The notes: generated by a model not told the origin, from the sequence alone. Counted from the first letter of the stretch, positions 43,387 through 51,993 are shown. The stretch: 64,000 nt of DNA from JBAZWV01 sp041660225 (GCA_041660225.1 JBAZWV010000002.1:248001-312000); one strand, 5' to 3'. Made by a program: numbers and translations.

Positions 43387-43416
43387 GAATCGACTATAAA
43401 ACGACAGGAAAACAAA

Positions 43417-43441
43417 AACCAGATCCCTTGTGGATCCGGTT
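43417..43441 (-). terminator. Terminator of nusA-yidC
   Basis: AACCGGATCC/GGATCTGGTT stem (one G-U), 5-nt loop, followed on the minus strand by TTTGTTTT. Confidence 0.88.
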
Positions 43442-43448
43442 TTCTGCC

Positions 43449-44207
43449 TTATGACAACTGCGCTTCGATCTTCGGTGGCTGCGGTTTGCGGAGGAACAGC
43501 GCCTGCTGGGCAACGGTGAGCAAGCTCATCACGAGCCAGTACAACGTGAGACCGCCCGGCAACGAGATACCGATGAACACCGTCACGACGGGCATGATGT
43601 ACATCATCTGCTTGTTCATGGTTGCGGCCATGCTCTCGTCCTGAGCGCCCTCGGTCTTTGCGACTTCGGTCGGAGGAGGTGCTGCGGGGCTTGGCTTCTT
43701 CATGATCTGGCGCGACTGCCAAAACTGAACGGCCCCGGCAAGAACCGCGAGCACGATGTTTGGTTTCGCGAGATCGACGGCGCCGAGGAACATCGTATGA
43801 ATCGTTCCCGGATTCGCGACGAACGAATACAGCAAGTTGAGACCCTGCGAGCTCAAGCCGTCCGAAAGCGCTCGATACAATCCGATAAAAATCGGCAATT
43901 GAATCAGAAGCGGCAAACACGACGATGCCGGGTTCACTTTGTCCCGCTTGTAGAGCTCCATCAGTTCCTTTGCCTGCGCTTCCTTATCATCCTTCAATCG
44001 ATTACGAATTTCATCGACCTTCGGCTGCAAGGCCTGAAGCGCACGCTGCTGTTTAATCTGCGCCATCGTGAACGGATAGAGCACGACTTTCACGAGAATC
44101 GTGAGCAAAATGATGGCGATTCCAAGATCGTTTCCCGGAATGACGTTGTAGAGCCAGACGAGGAGGTTGAGAATCGGTTGGATAATGAGCGTGGTGAAGA
44201 TAGACAT
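43449..44207 (-). CDS. yidC: Membrane protein insertase YidC/Oxa1
   Basis: The 252-residue protein has the YidC core: five helices starting LIIQPILNLLVWLYNVIPGNDLGIAIILLT, a cytoplasmic coiled hairpin (QQRALQALQPKVDEIRNRLKDDKEAQAKELMEL, quoted partly), PASSCLPLLIQLPIFIGLY, and MMYIMPVVTVFIGISLPGGL. Quoted stretches are trimmed. It is the short form, without the large periplasmic domain of Proteobacteria. A charged insert (MKKPSPAAPPPTEVAKTEG) lies before the fourth helix. It follows nusA by 9 nt. Confidence 0.95.
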   Translation of the reverse strand: MSIFTTLIIQPILNLLVWLYNVIPGNDLGIAIILLTILVKVVLYPFTMAQIKQQRALQALQPKVDEIRNRLKDDKEAQAKELMELYKRDKVNPASSCLPLLIQLPIFIGLYRALSDGLSSQGLNLLYSFVANPGTIHTMFLGAVDLAKPNIVLAVLAGAVQFWQSRQIMKKPSPAAPPPTEVAKTEGAQDESMAATMNKQMMYIMPVVTVFIGISLPGGLTLYWLVMSLLTVAQQALFLRKPQPPKIEAQLS

Positions 44208-44216
44208 ACAGTGTGG

Positions 44217-45506
44217 TTAGGCGGCCGATTCAACGTCCTTCGCGTCAGCTGTTTCGACGGATTCCGGCGCGTCACCCGACGCATCAAGAGATTCGAGTTC
44301 GCCCTTTTCCGAGTCTGCGACGGCACGACCGCCCTCTTCGGCAATCGTGATCTTCCAGTTTGTGAGTTTGGCAGCCAACCGTACGTTCTGTCCGCCCTTG
44401 CCGATCGCGAGCGAGAGCTGGTCCGGCATGACCTTCACGGTCGCAAGATGATCTTCCTGGTTCAGATCGACATGAAGCACCTTGGCCGGTGACAGCGCGG
44501 CGGAAATATATTCCGCTTCGCTCGGCGACCACAGAATGACGTCGACTTTCTCACCGCCGAGTTCGCGGATAATCGTCTGGATACGTGTCCCGCGCTGACC
44601 GATACACGAACCGATCGGATCGATCGCATCGTCGTTCGTCGTGACCGCGACCTTCGTACGCGATCCTGCTTCGCGGGCAATATTCTTGATCTCGACAACG
44701 CCCGAAAGAATTTCCGGAATTTCCTGCGCGAAGAGCGCGGCGACAACGCCGGGGCTCGAACGGGACAAACGGATTTCCGGTCCCTTGGTCGTCATGCTCA
44801 CTTCGCGAAGCAACGCCTTAAGACGCGTGCCTGGGAAATAGCGTTCCGTTTCGATCTGGTCTTCCGGCAAGAGCACACCCGTCGCACGACCGAGGTCGAT
44901 AAGAACGATGCGTCCTTCGCGACGCTGCACGGTGACGTTCATGAGTTCGCCTTCGCGACCCTTGAAGTCATTGTAGATCACATCGCGTTCCGCCTCGCGG
45001 AGCTTTTGCATCACAACCTGTTTTGCGGTCTGCGCAGCCATGCGACCGAACGCGGTCGGGATCGAGAGCTCAACGCGGATTTCTTCACCGATCTGTGCGT
45101 CCGGTTTCAAGTCGCGCGCGTCACTCAACATGATCATCGTCTTCGGATTGAAGACAAATTCCTCTTCCGCTTCGACGGACACCGACGTCGGCGCTTCTAC
45201 GATGCGCGGACGGCCGCCCATTTCTTCGCGCTTCTTCGGAGCATGTGCCGCCTCGAAACGCTCGAAATAATCGTCCGGCAATTCAACGTCTTCAACAACG
45301 GTTTTGACGTCAAAAATACGGATGCCGCCGGTTGCGCCATCGTAGGATTCAGGGTCGAATTGAACTTTGATGTTTTGGTTCTTGCTGCCGAAATCTTTGC
45401 GGTACGCAGCGGCGAGCGCAGCCTCGACAGTTTCGAGAACGGACTCGTACGCGATATTCTTTTCCTCGCAAATCTGACGCATTGCCTGGGAAATTGCACT
45501 AGCCAT
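44217..45506 (-). CDS. nusA: Transcription termination/antitermination factor NusA
   Basis: The 429-residue protein has the N-terminal RNA-polymerase-binding domain (ETVEAALAAAYRKDFG), an S1 domain (VTVQRREGRIVLIDLGRATGVLL), and two KH domains (CIGQRGTRIQTIIRELGGEK and LAIGKGGQNVRLAAKLTNW). A short acidic tail ends it, without the AR repeats of E. coli. It heads an operon with yidC, which is not the usual nusA-infB arrangement. Confidence 0.96.
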   Translation of the reverse strand: MASAISQAMRQICEEKNIAYESVLETVEAALAAAYRKDFGSKNQNIKVQFDPESYDGATGGIRIFDVKTVVEDVELPDDYFERFEAAHAPKKREEMGGRPRIVEAPTSVSVEAEEEFVFNPKTMIMLSDARDLKPDAQIGEEIRVELSIPTAFGRMAAQTAKQVVMQKLREAERDVIYNDFKGREGELMNVTVQRREGRIVLIDLGRATGVLLPEDQIETERYFPGTRLKALLREVSMTTKGPEIRLSRSSPGVVAALFAQEIPEILSGVVEIKNIAREAGSRTKVAVTTNDDAIDPIGSCIGQRGTRIQTIIRELGGEKVDVILWSPSEAEYISAALSPAKVLHVDLNQEDHLATVKVMPDQLSLAIGKGGQNVRLAAKLTNWKITIAEEGGRAVADSEKGELESLDASGDAPESVETADAKDVESAA

Positions 45507-45590
45507 ATGAAGTTGTTCGGTCTGTAGAAATAAAGCGACCCGTCCTTCCGGAACGAGTCAATGGGGACAGATTAGCAGATATCGCGATCC

Positions 45591-45619
45591 TTGACAAGGA
45601 TCAATAAATACCGTATCTT
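45591..45619 (+). promoter_or_regulatory. Promoter of the 45.7-kb gene
   Basis: -35 TTGACA (45591-45596), 17-nt spacer, -10 TATCTT (45614-45619). It faces away from nusA. Confidence 0.78.
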
Positions 45620-45728
45620 TACTGGCACGTTGCGTTCTTAATCGAGCTTCAGCAGTACCGTCCCGGCATGTGCTGGTACGAAATCCTGCGTGCAACGCAC
45701 GCCCTTTCCCATTTCGAGGTTTGTAGAG

Positions 45729-46481
45729 ATGATCGAAGCGCCTCTCTCCCAACGCAGTGCCCGATTGATGGTGCAGGCTACCGTGGCGGTCACGATGGCA
45801 AGCAGCCCGATGCGGGGCATGAAGGATCGTATCTGTCAGAGCGCGAAGATCGGCAACATCGTGCCGCTCATTATCCACCCCGAAGACACGATCGAGCTCA
45901 CATCGTTCGTCCAAGACGTGAACGACAGCGTCGACAAGCGACGTGACGTCACCTTTGTCCGAACGGAATCCGATCCGTCGAAAGATCTCGCCGTCGGACT
46001 CTTCAGCCACCCGCACGTCGTCGTCCTCAACTGCGCCCAGGCCAAGGGAGAGCTTCTGGAAATATTGGGCGATGACATGAATCGGACACCCCGCGTCCGC
46101 ATCCTGCACTTCCGCTTCGAACGAGAGCTGGCGGTCATTCAAAAGTGGCCCGCATCGCTCGTCCGATCGGTCAGGCACAAGCCGGAGATCTGGCCCGCGC
46201 TCAGCGAGCGCAAGGCGGACATTCCCGGAATCATCGATGCCGTCTGCGCATCGTTTCGCGCCCGGGGCAACAACCGTACGGTGACTCTCACGAAAGACGC
46301 ACGCGAGTTCCTCACCGCGAAACCTGGCGACCGCGTGACGCACATCTCGTCGCGCATCCGTAAGGCATTCGCCATGGCATGCAAAGATCGGCGATACATC
46401 GTCAGCGTCCGTGACCTCGAAGCCATCGACCGGCCAGACGTTCGTCAGAAGCTCCGCGACAGCCAACCGCCCGCGCCCTGA
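45729..46481 (+). CDS. Degenerate sigma-54-activator-like AAA+ domain protein
   Basis: The 250-residue protein has HVVVLNCAQAKGELLEILGDDM, which recalls the VNCAAxxxxLLESELFG strand of NtrC-type activators. Later comes WPALSERKADIPGIIDAVCASF, then ISSRIRKAFAMACKDRRYIVSVRDL, which recalls the RxxDIP sensor and lid region. There is no GxxGxGK Walker A and no GAFTGA loop, so ATPase and sigma-54 contact are unlikely. The family assignment is tentative. The ATG at 45729 has a GAGG about 10 nt upstream; a GTG 13 codons earlier is possible. Confidence 0.6.
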   Translation: MIEAPLSQRSARLMVQATVAVTMASSPMRGMKDRICQSAKIGNIVPLIIHPEDTIELTSFVQDVNDSVDKRRDVTFVRTESDPSKDLAVGLFSHPHVVVLNCAQAKGELLEILGDDMNRTPRVRILHFRFERELAVIQKWPASLVRSVRHKPEIWPALSERKADIPGIIDAVCASFRARGNNRTVTLTKDAREFLTAKPGDRVTHISSRIRKAFAMACKDRRYIVSVRDLEAIDRPDVRQKLRDSQPPAP

Positions 46482-46510
46482 CGCACTTCTCGCTCTTTCC
46501 CCGTTTCACC

Positions 46511-46533
46511 CCCTGACCATCGTCAGGGTTTTT
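46511..46533 (+). terminator. Terminator of the 45.7-kb gene
   Basis: CCCTGAC/GTCAGGG stem with a CATC loop, followed by TTTTTC. Confidence 0.92.
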
Positions 46534-46535
46534 CT

Positions 46536-46985
46536 TTATGAATTCACGGGCATGACAACGGTCGGATCCGCAGGATCGTACAAAACGTCGATCTGATCCC
46601 CAACCCGCGGAATGGCGACTCTTGAAACAAGAAGTTGAAACGACGTTTCAACTCCGCTCTTCAATTGAACGCTCACTTCAATATACGGATGATTGTTCAC
46701 TGTTAATCCCGTATCTCGAATGGCTAAAATGGTTGCCGTCGTTTTTTGCCCGACGTCCATAAGATGTTTTTTCGTCCGAGAATTCTTTATCCCTCTCGTC
46801 AAAAAAGGAACAAACGCAAGAAGCATCGGTATCACAAGAAGCGGAAAAACCAGATACGCATCCACGTTAGGCGCGCGCATAAAGGCACCCAATCCCCCGG
46901 GGTAGATAAGACTGATCGTCGCGACACCGAATCCGAGGGCAACAACATACAAGCCAAAAATGAGACCCCATCGAATAGTATTCAT
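46536..46985 (-). CDS. DUF3592-like membrane protein
   Basis: The 149-residue protein has two transmembrane helices (about residues 5-28 and 44-64). A small beta domain follows: TTATILAIRDTGLTVNNHPYI, VSVQL, then RVGDQIDVLYDPADPTVV. The closing VLYDPADP pattern is typical of DUF3592-type OB-like domains. Function is unknown. Confidence 0.78.
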   Translation of the reverse strand: MNTIRWGLIFGLYVVALGFGVATISLIYPGGLGAFMRAPNVDAYLVFPLLVIPMLLAFVPFLTRGIKNSRTKKHLMDVGQKTTATILAIRDTGLTVNNHPYIEVSVQLKSGVETSFQLLVSRVAIPRVGDQIDVLYDPADPTVVMPVNS

Positions 46986-47048
46986 GGAGGGATTATCATC
47001 GAATTTCGTGGGGTTGTCTATTTTCAGATAACTCCCGATACTCTCACT

Positions 47049-47783
47049 ATGCCCACGGCACTATTTTCAGCTAAGTCTGATTGGTGGAAGAAAGAATTTG
47101 AACATCTGTATCTCGATGCGTACCGCAAGCGCCTTGATGCCTCTGCCAAAAAAGAAGCCACTTCGGTGAGTCATTTTTTGAAATTAAAAAAAGGACAGGC
47201 TGTTCTAGATGTCGCGTGCGGCTATGGTCGACATGCTGTGATTCTCGCTCGTCTTGGATATGACGTAACGGGCGTAGATTTTTCGAAAACACAATTGATG
47301 CTTGCAAAGCAACTCGCCGGAAAGAGCAAACGCGCGCCCGTCTTTGTCCAAGGAGATATGTGCAATCTTCATCTTAGCCGTGTCTTTGACGCAGCCTACT
47401 GTCTGTTTACATCATTTGGTTTTTTTAGTGATAAGGATCAGGAGCGCGCCCTCCGATCAATACGAACGCATCTCAAACCTGGCGGGGAATTTCTTTTAGA
47501 TCTTCCGAATCCATCTCGAGTCCTTCCTCTTCATGGCATGACGCAAGTTGTTGAGAGCGGGACCGTGTCTCATCGAATTGATCTAAAGAAAAAGCGATGG
47601 ATTATGCGTCTTCAACAGGGCCGTCGTCAATTTGTTTCAAGCGTTCGCTTATACAGCCTGCCGGAATTACGGACATTGATGTCACACAATGGTTTTAGGT
47701 TCGTACGAGCTTTCGGAGATTTTGAAGGAAGTCGTTACGGACAAAAAAAGAAACGGTTGATTGTGGTTGCAAAGGCTATATAG
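47049..47783 (+). CDS. SAM-dependent methyltransferase
   Basis: The 244-residue protein starts MPTALFSAKSDWWKKEFEHL. It has motif I QAVLDVACGYGRHAVILARLG, motif II VTGVDFSKTQL, VFVQGDMCNL, and the post-motif GFFSDKDQERALRSIRTHLKPGG. It is the UbiE/BioC-like class that modifies small molecules. The open frame extends upstream for 100 codons, but the ATG at 47049 gives the usual N-terminus for this group. The substrate is unknown. Confidence 0.88.
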   Translation: MPTALFSAKSDWWKKEFEHLYLDAYRKRLDASAKKEATSVSHFLKLKKGQAVLDVACGYGRHAVILARLGYDVTGVDFSKTQLMLAKQLAGKSKRAPVFVQGDMCNLHLSRVFDAAYCLFTSFGFFSDKDQERALRSIRTHLKPGGEFLLDLPNPSRVLPLHGMTQVVESGTVSHRIDLKKKRWIMRLQQGRRQFVSSVRLYSLPELRTLMSHNGFRFVRAFGDFEGSRYGQKKKRLIVVAKAI

Positions 47784-47898
47784 AAATAAAAAAGAATTGA
47801 ACCTACATAAAAAGACAGTTTCAATTCTTCACGATCGTGAATTATAGAATCTGGCAATGATTCGTCACAATAACGTAGAATCGTCGCTTCGCAGAATT

Positions 47899-48540
47899 CT
47901 ATTCAAGAATCATGGTGGCTTTTACAGATACTAATTTCGAAGGCTTTTTCTGCGGGTGCGTCTTCAGATATTTTCCTACCAAATAATATCCCAGTGAGTA
48001 TCCCGTCCAGCGTGGAAGACGGTTTTTCTTTGAACCAAAAAACCAATCCGCGTGATTGTATGAACGGTTGAATAGCGGCTTCGCGCGTTTCAATAATTTC
48101 GGAATTTCCTTATCGTTCAGCGCACGCGACCATGGTGGCGGTTTCGTAACGCTGCCTACCTCGATAGAAAAATGATCTGCGAGTCCTTCCGTGATGAGGG
48201 CTTCGAGCAGGGTTGTCCCATATCCGGGATTGCGCCAACGGATCGCATGATGAATTTCATGCGCAAGAGTCGCGGACAATTCCCGATCTATTGCTTGTGA
48301 AAATTTTGGATGATGAGGGTTGAGTGAAATCAAAACGGTGTGCGCATTTGGCGTATAGCCGCCGATGCCTCCGACCTCCGGAATCGTATCGTCGGGATTG
48401 TCATACAAAACGATATCAATATTCTTCAACGAAAGAAACCGTTCAATCCGTTTTACGGCTGACTGCGAAATCTTCCTCAAACGAGGTTCATATCGCTTGA
48501 GGGCCGGAGAAGAGGAAAGGATATGGATGCGGACAGACAT
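47899..48540 (-). CDS. Putative zinc-dependent protease (DUF2268-like)
   Basis: The 213-residue protein has LAHEIHHAIRWRNPGYG, an HExxH zinc motif, followed by LLEALITEGLADHFSIEV, whose Glu is the probable third ligand. This spacing is that of DUF2268 predicted metallopeptidases. No signal peptide is seen at the ATG chosen (48540); the frame also opens at a TTG 9 codons upstream. About 115 nt downstream (47784-47898) hold no gene. Confidence 0.8.
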   Translation of the reverse strand: MSVRIHILSSSPALKRYEPRLRKISQSAVKRIERFLSLKNIDIVLYDNPDDTIPEVGGIGGYTPNAHTVLISLNPHHPKFSQAIDRELSATLAHEIHHAIRWRNPGYGTTLLEALITEGLADHFSIEVGSVTKPPPWSRALNDKEIPKLLKRAKPLFNRSYNHADWFFGSKKNRLPRWTGYSLGYYLVGKYLKTHPQKKPSKLVSVKATMILE

Positions 48541-48727
48541 ATTGCGATGGTAGACAGTAAATTTCAACCAGGCTACTCCAGCATTAGAACCTCGACAACC
48601 TCCTCAACTCAAAGCATTCTACCCGCTCCTCCTTTATCCGTGCGTCATCTGGAAGGATTCACGAGGCTGATCACAGCGCGAGACAACAGATCGCACACAC
48701 TTGGCTACAACTTCAAAAGTAGTCTAC

Positions 48728-48758
48728 AACCGTTCTTCATTGTGAGGACGGTTTTTTT
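48728..48758 (+). terminator. + strand terminator without an obvious gene upstream
   Basis: A 10-bp stem (two G-U pairs), with AACCGTTC.../...GACGGTT arms, runs into TTTTTTT on the + strand. Both flanking protein genes are on the minus strand, and 48541-48727 has no supported gene; a small + strand RNA is possible. Confidence 0.65.
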
Positions 48759-48767
48759 ATTAGAAAA

Positions 48768-49187
48768 TTACTCGACCAAACCGGCTGTATATAAATCATC
48801 AATAACCTCTCTATACGCAAATGCGAGATTAAGATTTTTTGTTTCTGTATAAGTAAAGAAACGCCACTCAGAAGCCTCTTCTTTTTGAAGCTGAATTGTA
48901 CCCGACCATTCACCAAGATGGACAAGTGCAAAATAACGCTTTCCATTCGTGGTGCTTTCGTAAAAATTCCATTTTTTACTTGGCCTAAAATCAAGACCAA
49001 CTTCTTCTTTTACCTCCCGAATAACCGCACTGCCCACAGACTGGTCTGTCTCCTCAATACCTCCCGAGGGGAATGTCCAATGATTAGGATAGGCAGACGC
49101 CGTAGGAGATCTCCTAATCAAAAGGAGCTTCTTTCCCTCAAAAATAGCGGCCGAACTTGCAATTTTTCCGATCGGCAGAGGATTCAT
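48768..49187 (-). CDS. Nudix hydrolase
   Basis: The 139-residue protein has the Nudix box GGIEETDQSVGSAVIREVKEEVGLD, matching the consensus with all catalytic glutamates (trimmed here to positions about 42-66). The N-terminal IASSAAIFEGKKLLLIRRSP and the PNHWTFPSGGIE lead-in are of the MutT/NTP-pyrophosphohydrolase type. Its base composition is more AT-rich than the flanks. Confidence 0.9.
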   Translation of the reverse strand: MNPLPIGKIASSAAIFEGKKLLLIRRSPTASAYPNHWTFPSGGIEETDQSVGSAVIREVKEEVGLDFRPSKKWNFYESTTNGKRYFALVHLGEWSGTIQLQKEEASEWRFFTYTETKNLNLAFAYREVIDDLYTAGLVE

Positions 49188-49245
49188 ATTTATTAAAGTC
49201 TACCAAGAAATATCACTCGTAAGCTACTAATGAAACTACAGGGTC

Positions 49246-49274
49246 TTGACAAAATCAGACCTCTGGTACATGTT
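49246..49274 (+). promoter_or_regulatory. Promoter of tRNA-Trp
   Basis: -35 TTGACA (49246-49251), 17-nt spacer, weak -10 CATGTT (49269-49274). Confidence 0.5.
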
Positions 49275-49290
49275 TCATACCGTACCTTGA

Positions 49291-49366
49291 ACGGGCGTAG
49301 CTCAATGGTAGAGCAAGCGGCTTCCAAAACCGTTGGTGTAGGTTCAAATCCTGTCCGCCCGTGCCA
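49291..49366 (+). tRNA. tRNA-Trp (anticodon CCA), with irregular stems
   Basis: ACGGGCG/CGCCCGT acceptor stem, D-stem GCTC/GAGC, GCGGC/ACCGT anticodon stem with loop TTCCAAA (CCA), T-arm GTAGG/CCTGT around TTCAAAT, discriminator G and encoded CCA. Compared with the Bacillus tRNA-Trp form there is an extra A after the D-stem, a C-A mismatch at 31-39, and an extra C between T-stem and acceptor. Reading it as tRNA-Gly (TCC) gives a much worse anticodon stem. Confidence 0.82.
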
Positions 49367-49371
49367 CTCTT

Positions 49372-49394
49372 AACAGACCACAAGTCTGTTTTTT
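49372..49394 (+). terminator. Terminator of tRNA-Trp
   Basis: AACAGAC/GTCTGTT stem with a CACAA loop, followed by TTTTATTTTA. Confidence 0.92.
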
Positions 49395-49411
49395 ATTTTA
49401 TCGCCTCCAGT

Positions 49412-50017
49412 CTATTTTACGAATTCTCGCTTTCCATCTTTTAAGAGAAGTACTTGATCGTCACTTAGCTCAAGCAGATCCTCCTGTACTTCAGAACGTA
49501 TCGCGCCAATCTGATCCGTATATCTGTTCGCGTGATACAGAACTTGAAAATGAAATAATCCCAGACCTTTACGTTCTGGATATACCGCATGGGGACTTGG
49601 GGGACCGACCCTGTCAACAAAGCCAATATCGGGGCCCAAAACCATCCCTCCAGCACTGATTCCAATCAGAATGGATCCTTCCGCATGAAGAGAAATAAGA
49701 GCATTATCCGCACCAGACACCCTAAGCTGATGCAAAAGATAATAAGGATCACCTCCAGACAAATATATAATTTTGAATTCCCGCAATACATCAGACACCT
49801 CTTTTTCGATATCCACAAACTGGATGCGTCTAAAACCGTCTCGCTTAAAAAAATTATAGGCTTCAATAGCATGTTTATTCTGCTCCTTCCATTCTGCAGA
49901 AGCAGTCGTAATAATTGCAACATCTGTATCCGACGGAGAGGAATCCAGCGACGTCATAAGTGCCCTATAGATAAGCGGGTACGCGGAGCTTCGCGATGCG
50001 AGAATAATTGAAGACAT
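49412..50017 (-). CDS. Peptidase S51 family protein (dipeptidase E/cyanophycinase-like)
   Basis: The 201-residue protein has IIYLSGGDPYYLLHQL and the nucleophile elbow LIGISAGGMVLGPD (Ser), followed by GLGLFHFQVLYHANRY, with a His of the triad. S51 enzymes cleave alpha-aspartyl dipeptides or aspartate polymers. AT-rich codon use here resembles the neighbouring Nudix gene rather than the rest of the window. It lies between tRNA-Trp and the double-TrpRS operon. Confidence 0.88.
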   Translation of the reverse strand: MSSIILASRSSAYPLIYRALMTSLDSSPSDTDVAIITTASAEWKEQNKHAIEAYNFFKRDGFRRIQFVDIEKEVSDVLREFKIIYLSGGDPYYLLHQLRVSGADNALISLHAEGSILIGISAGGMVLGPDIGFVDRVGPPSPHAVYPERKGLGLFHFQVLYHANRYTDQIGAIRSEVQEDLLELSDDQVLLLKDGKREFVK

Positions 50018-50051
50018 GATGTTACCCTACGACAGATCAAAAAAAATGAAA

Positions 50052-50082
50052 AGGCGGCAGACTCGAGAATCGAATCTGCCGC
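50052..50082 (-). terminator. Terminator of the double-TrpRS operon
   Basis: GGCGGCAGA/TCTGCCGCC stem (9 bp, 13-nt loop), followed on the minus strand by TTTTC. Confidence 0.9.
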
Positions 50083-50100
50083 CAGTGAGCACGTCTTGTC

Positions 50101-51147
50101 TTACGAAACGACACGAAGCCTCCGTTGCGTATCAAGGAGCTTGGGAACACTCTGCCGTTTGCATTCACCACATAATACGTCGCCGTTCATGCAGGCCGTC
50201 GCCATCCGCTTCTTTTCATCCATGTCCAATAGCGTTTGTGATGAATGGAAGAAAGAACACATCAACGGATCCCCACCTAACCTGCGTTGATCATCCGGAT
50301 TCGTTCTGCCCCCCGAAACACTTTTCTTGAATTTTTTCCGGATAACTTCTTCGCCTTCATCCAGGAAGATGACAGATTTTGCATCTTTTCCGCTCATCCG
50401 TTCTTGAATTCCACGGAGACTTGGCAAAAGTTTTCGTAGAAAAAAACCTGGAAGAGGCCATCCGAGTCGTTTTGCAGACAATCTCGCCAATTCGGCATGA
50501 GCCACTTGGTTGATATCGGTCAAGTTAACCCAGGGCAAACCCGGAACAACAAGATTGGGGAGCAGATACGTCGCGGCATTTACGATAGCTCCCTGAATGA
50601 GCGCCACCGGCTCCCCGACGCTCCAACCGTAGAGTTGAAGAATTTTATGCATTGTCACTGAGCGGGCAATGGCATCGCATGCCATTTGCAGTGCTCCGTT
50701 TGATGCGTCTCCAAAAACAATCGGTTCGGAAACTGCATCCGGAGCAAAGAATCTGACAAGCTCCCAGAACTCCATGACCTTTTCTTGCGCTCTTTGGTCG
50801 GAGCACCTGTTTCCGGCTTCCGTGCCCGCAACAATCGCACAAACGGAAGCTCCGTGTGTCAAGTGCCATGCGATCTCGCGAGCTAAAGTCAGATGACCGA
50901 GATGGAAACGCGAAGGTCTGAATCCAAAGCAGATCGTATAAGGAGTGGAGCCCTCCATTGAGAGGAGCACCCGATCTGTCTCTTGTAGGGCCCAGACGTC
51001 CAGTTGCCGGATCTCGTTTACGATATGTGCGTGCCGCGTCTCTGTTATACAACCAGACGTCAGCGGTTCGAAAACGAACTGCTGAAGCTTTTGTCGATAC
51101 TTTTCTTCTAACCGTTCGATGTCGGAAATGATGATTTTATCCAACAT
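50101..51147 (-). CDS. Second tryptophanyl-tRNA synthetase-like protein, archaeal/eukaryotic type
   Basis: The 348-residue class I synthetase-like protein has FRPSRFHLGHLTLA (HIGH region) and ERMSGKDAKSVIFLDE (KMSxS loop of the archaeal type). The distinctive C-terminal block reads VSGGRTNPDDQRRLGGDPL, CSFFHSS, and GDVLCGECKRQSVP, which matches archaeal/eukaryotic TrpRS. It is shorter at the N-terminus than those enzymes. It is last of the operon; GGAGG inside the preceding gene drives its translation. It may charge a Trp-like amino acid, confer inhibitor resistance, or supply activated Trp to a pathway. Confidence 0.8.
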   Translation of the reverse strand: MLDKIIISDIERLEEKYRQKLQQFVFEPLTSGCITETRHAHIVNEIRQLDVWALQETDRVLLSMEGSTPYTICFGFRPSRFHLGHLTLAREIAWHLTHGASVCAIVAGTEAGNRCSDQRAQEKVMEFWELVRFFAPDAVSEPIVFGDASNGALQMACDAIARSVTMHKILQLYGWSVGEPVALIQGAIVNAATYLLPNLVVPGLPWVNLTDINQVAHAELARLSAKRLGWPLPGFFLRKLLPSLRGIQERMSGKDAKSVIFLDEGEEVIRKKFKKSVSGGRTNPDDQRRLGGDPLMCSFFHSSQTLLDMDEKKRMATACMNGDVLCGECKRQSVPKLLDTQRRLRVVS

Positions 51148-51148
51148 T

Positions 51149-51967
51149 TCAATCCTCCATAGCTACTTCTGCGAGAAATGCATACGCAGCTCGCTTCGAC
51201 CCAGGAATCGGCGCATTCCGCTGATCCGCATGTGTCACATACTGATCATAGAATCCCGCGTCACCGTGCGACCAGGCTCCAAAAGCCCAAAATCGAGCGA
51301 TGGCGGCGACACACCGTTCATGGACCATCTCCTCGGATTCAGTTTTGAGATAGATGAATCCACCGGATACGCGCCGTAGCTTTCCTGCGAGTTCGAGCGA
51401 GTGTACAACGTGTTCTTCCATCCAAGACCAGATCCCTTTGAATCCGTCCGACGCAACCCAGCGCGCAAAATACGCAAGGTATGGTGGACACAACCGATAA
51501 GCGGCTAGATAGCAGTCCGCAGCAATCTGTCGCGACGAAGATACGGGATCACGACGCCGGATGCGCCCCTCGGAAGCGGCAAAGGAGCCGATGAACGCAC
51601 CTGACGAACTGTCGATGATCCTTCTCGTCCGCTCATCCGAGCAATAGACGAAGTGTGGATTCAGTAGCTTCCCGGAAAAATAACCGCCGAATCTGCTTTC
51701 TTGGCCGTCCCGCTCCAAGTCTCTCCTAGAGAGGAGATACACTGTTACAGGAACGCCCCGAAACTGCTCTTGGACACGGCGTGGAACGATATTTTCGTTC
51801 TCGTGAATACAGAGAAGATCAACATCGCTTCCCCTTGACTGCTGTCCGATTGCGTAGCTCCCGTAGCAGACCCAGGCGCTAACGGGAACCTGTATTCGAT
51901 CTGCAAGCGTGGCACAAAGCTCGCTAACGAACATATTTCCCGAATTGATGACTGAGTGTGAGCCCAT
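51149..51967 (-). CDS. MNT-type nucleotidyltransferase-like protein
   Basis: The 272-residue protein has WVCYGSYAIGQQSRGSDVDLLCI, the GSx10DxD nucleotidyltransferase core, and a helical C-terminal domain of aminoglycoside-nucleotidyltransferase length. It could adenylylate an antibiotic, a protein or a metabolite. The start at 51967 is chosen because GGAGG lies five nt upstream; the frame is open back to a TTG at 52003. It lies between the APH-like kinase and the second TrpRS-like gene. Confidence 0.78.
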   Translation of the reverse strand: MGSHSVINSGNMFVSELCATLADRIQVPVSAWVCYGSYAIGQQSRGSDVDLLCIHENENIVPRRVQEQFRGVPVTVYLLSRRDLERDGQESRFGGYFSGKLLNPHFVYCSDERTRRIIDSSSGAFIGSFAASEGRIRRRDPVSSSRQIAADCYLAAYRLCPPYLAYFARWVASDGFKGIWSWMEEHVVHSLELAGKLRRVSGGFIYLKTESEEMVHERCVAAIARFWAFGAWSHGDAGFYDQYVTHADQRNAPIPGSKRAAYAFLAEVAMED

Positions 51968-51993
51968 GAAGTCCTCCATAACGCTAACCATGG

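Noticed and set aside
43387..43920. N-terminal extension of the PRC-barrel gene through the yidC terminator and 3' end
   Set aside because: It runs through an intrinsic terminator and in another frame of yidC; residues are Arg/Ser-rich and unlike a protein domain.
49291..49366. tRNA-Gly (TCC) instead of tRNA-Trp
   Set aside because: With the TCC reading the anticodon stem has only one or two pairs; the CCA reading gives four and matches the Trp pattern CTTCCAAAACCG and discriminator G.
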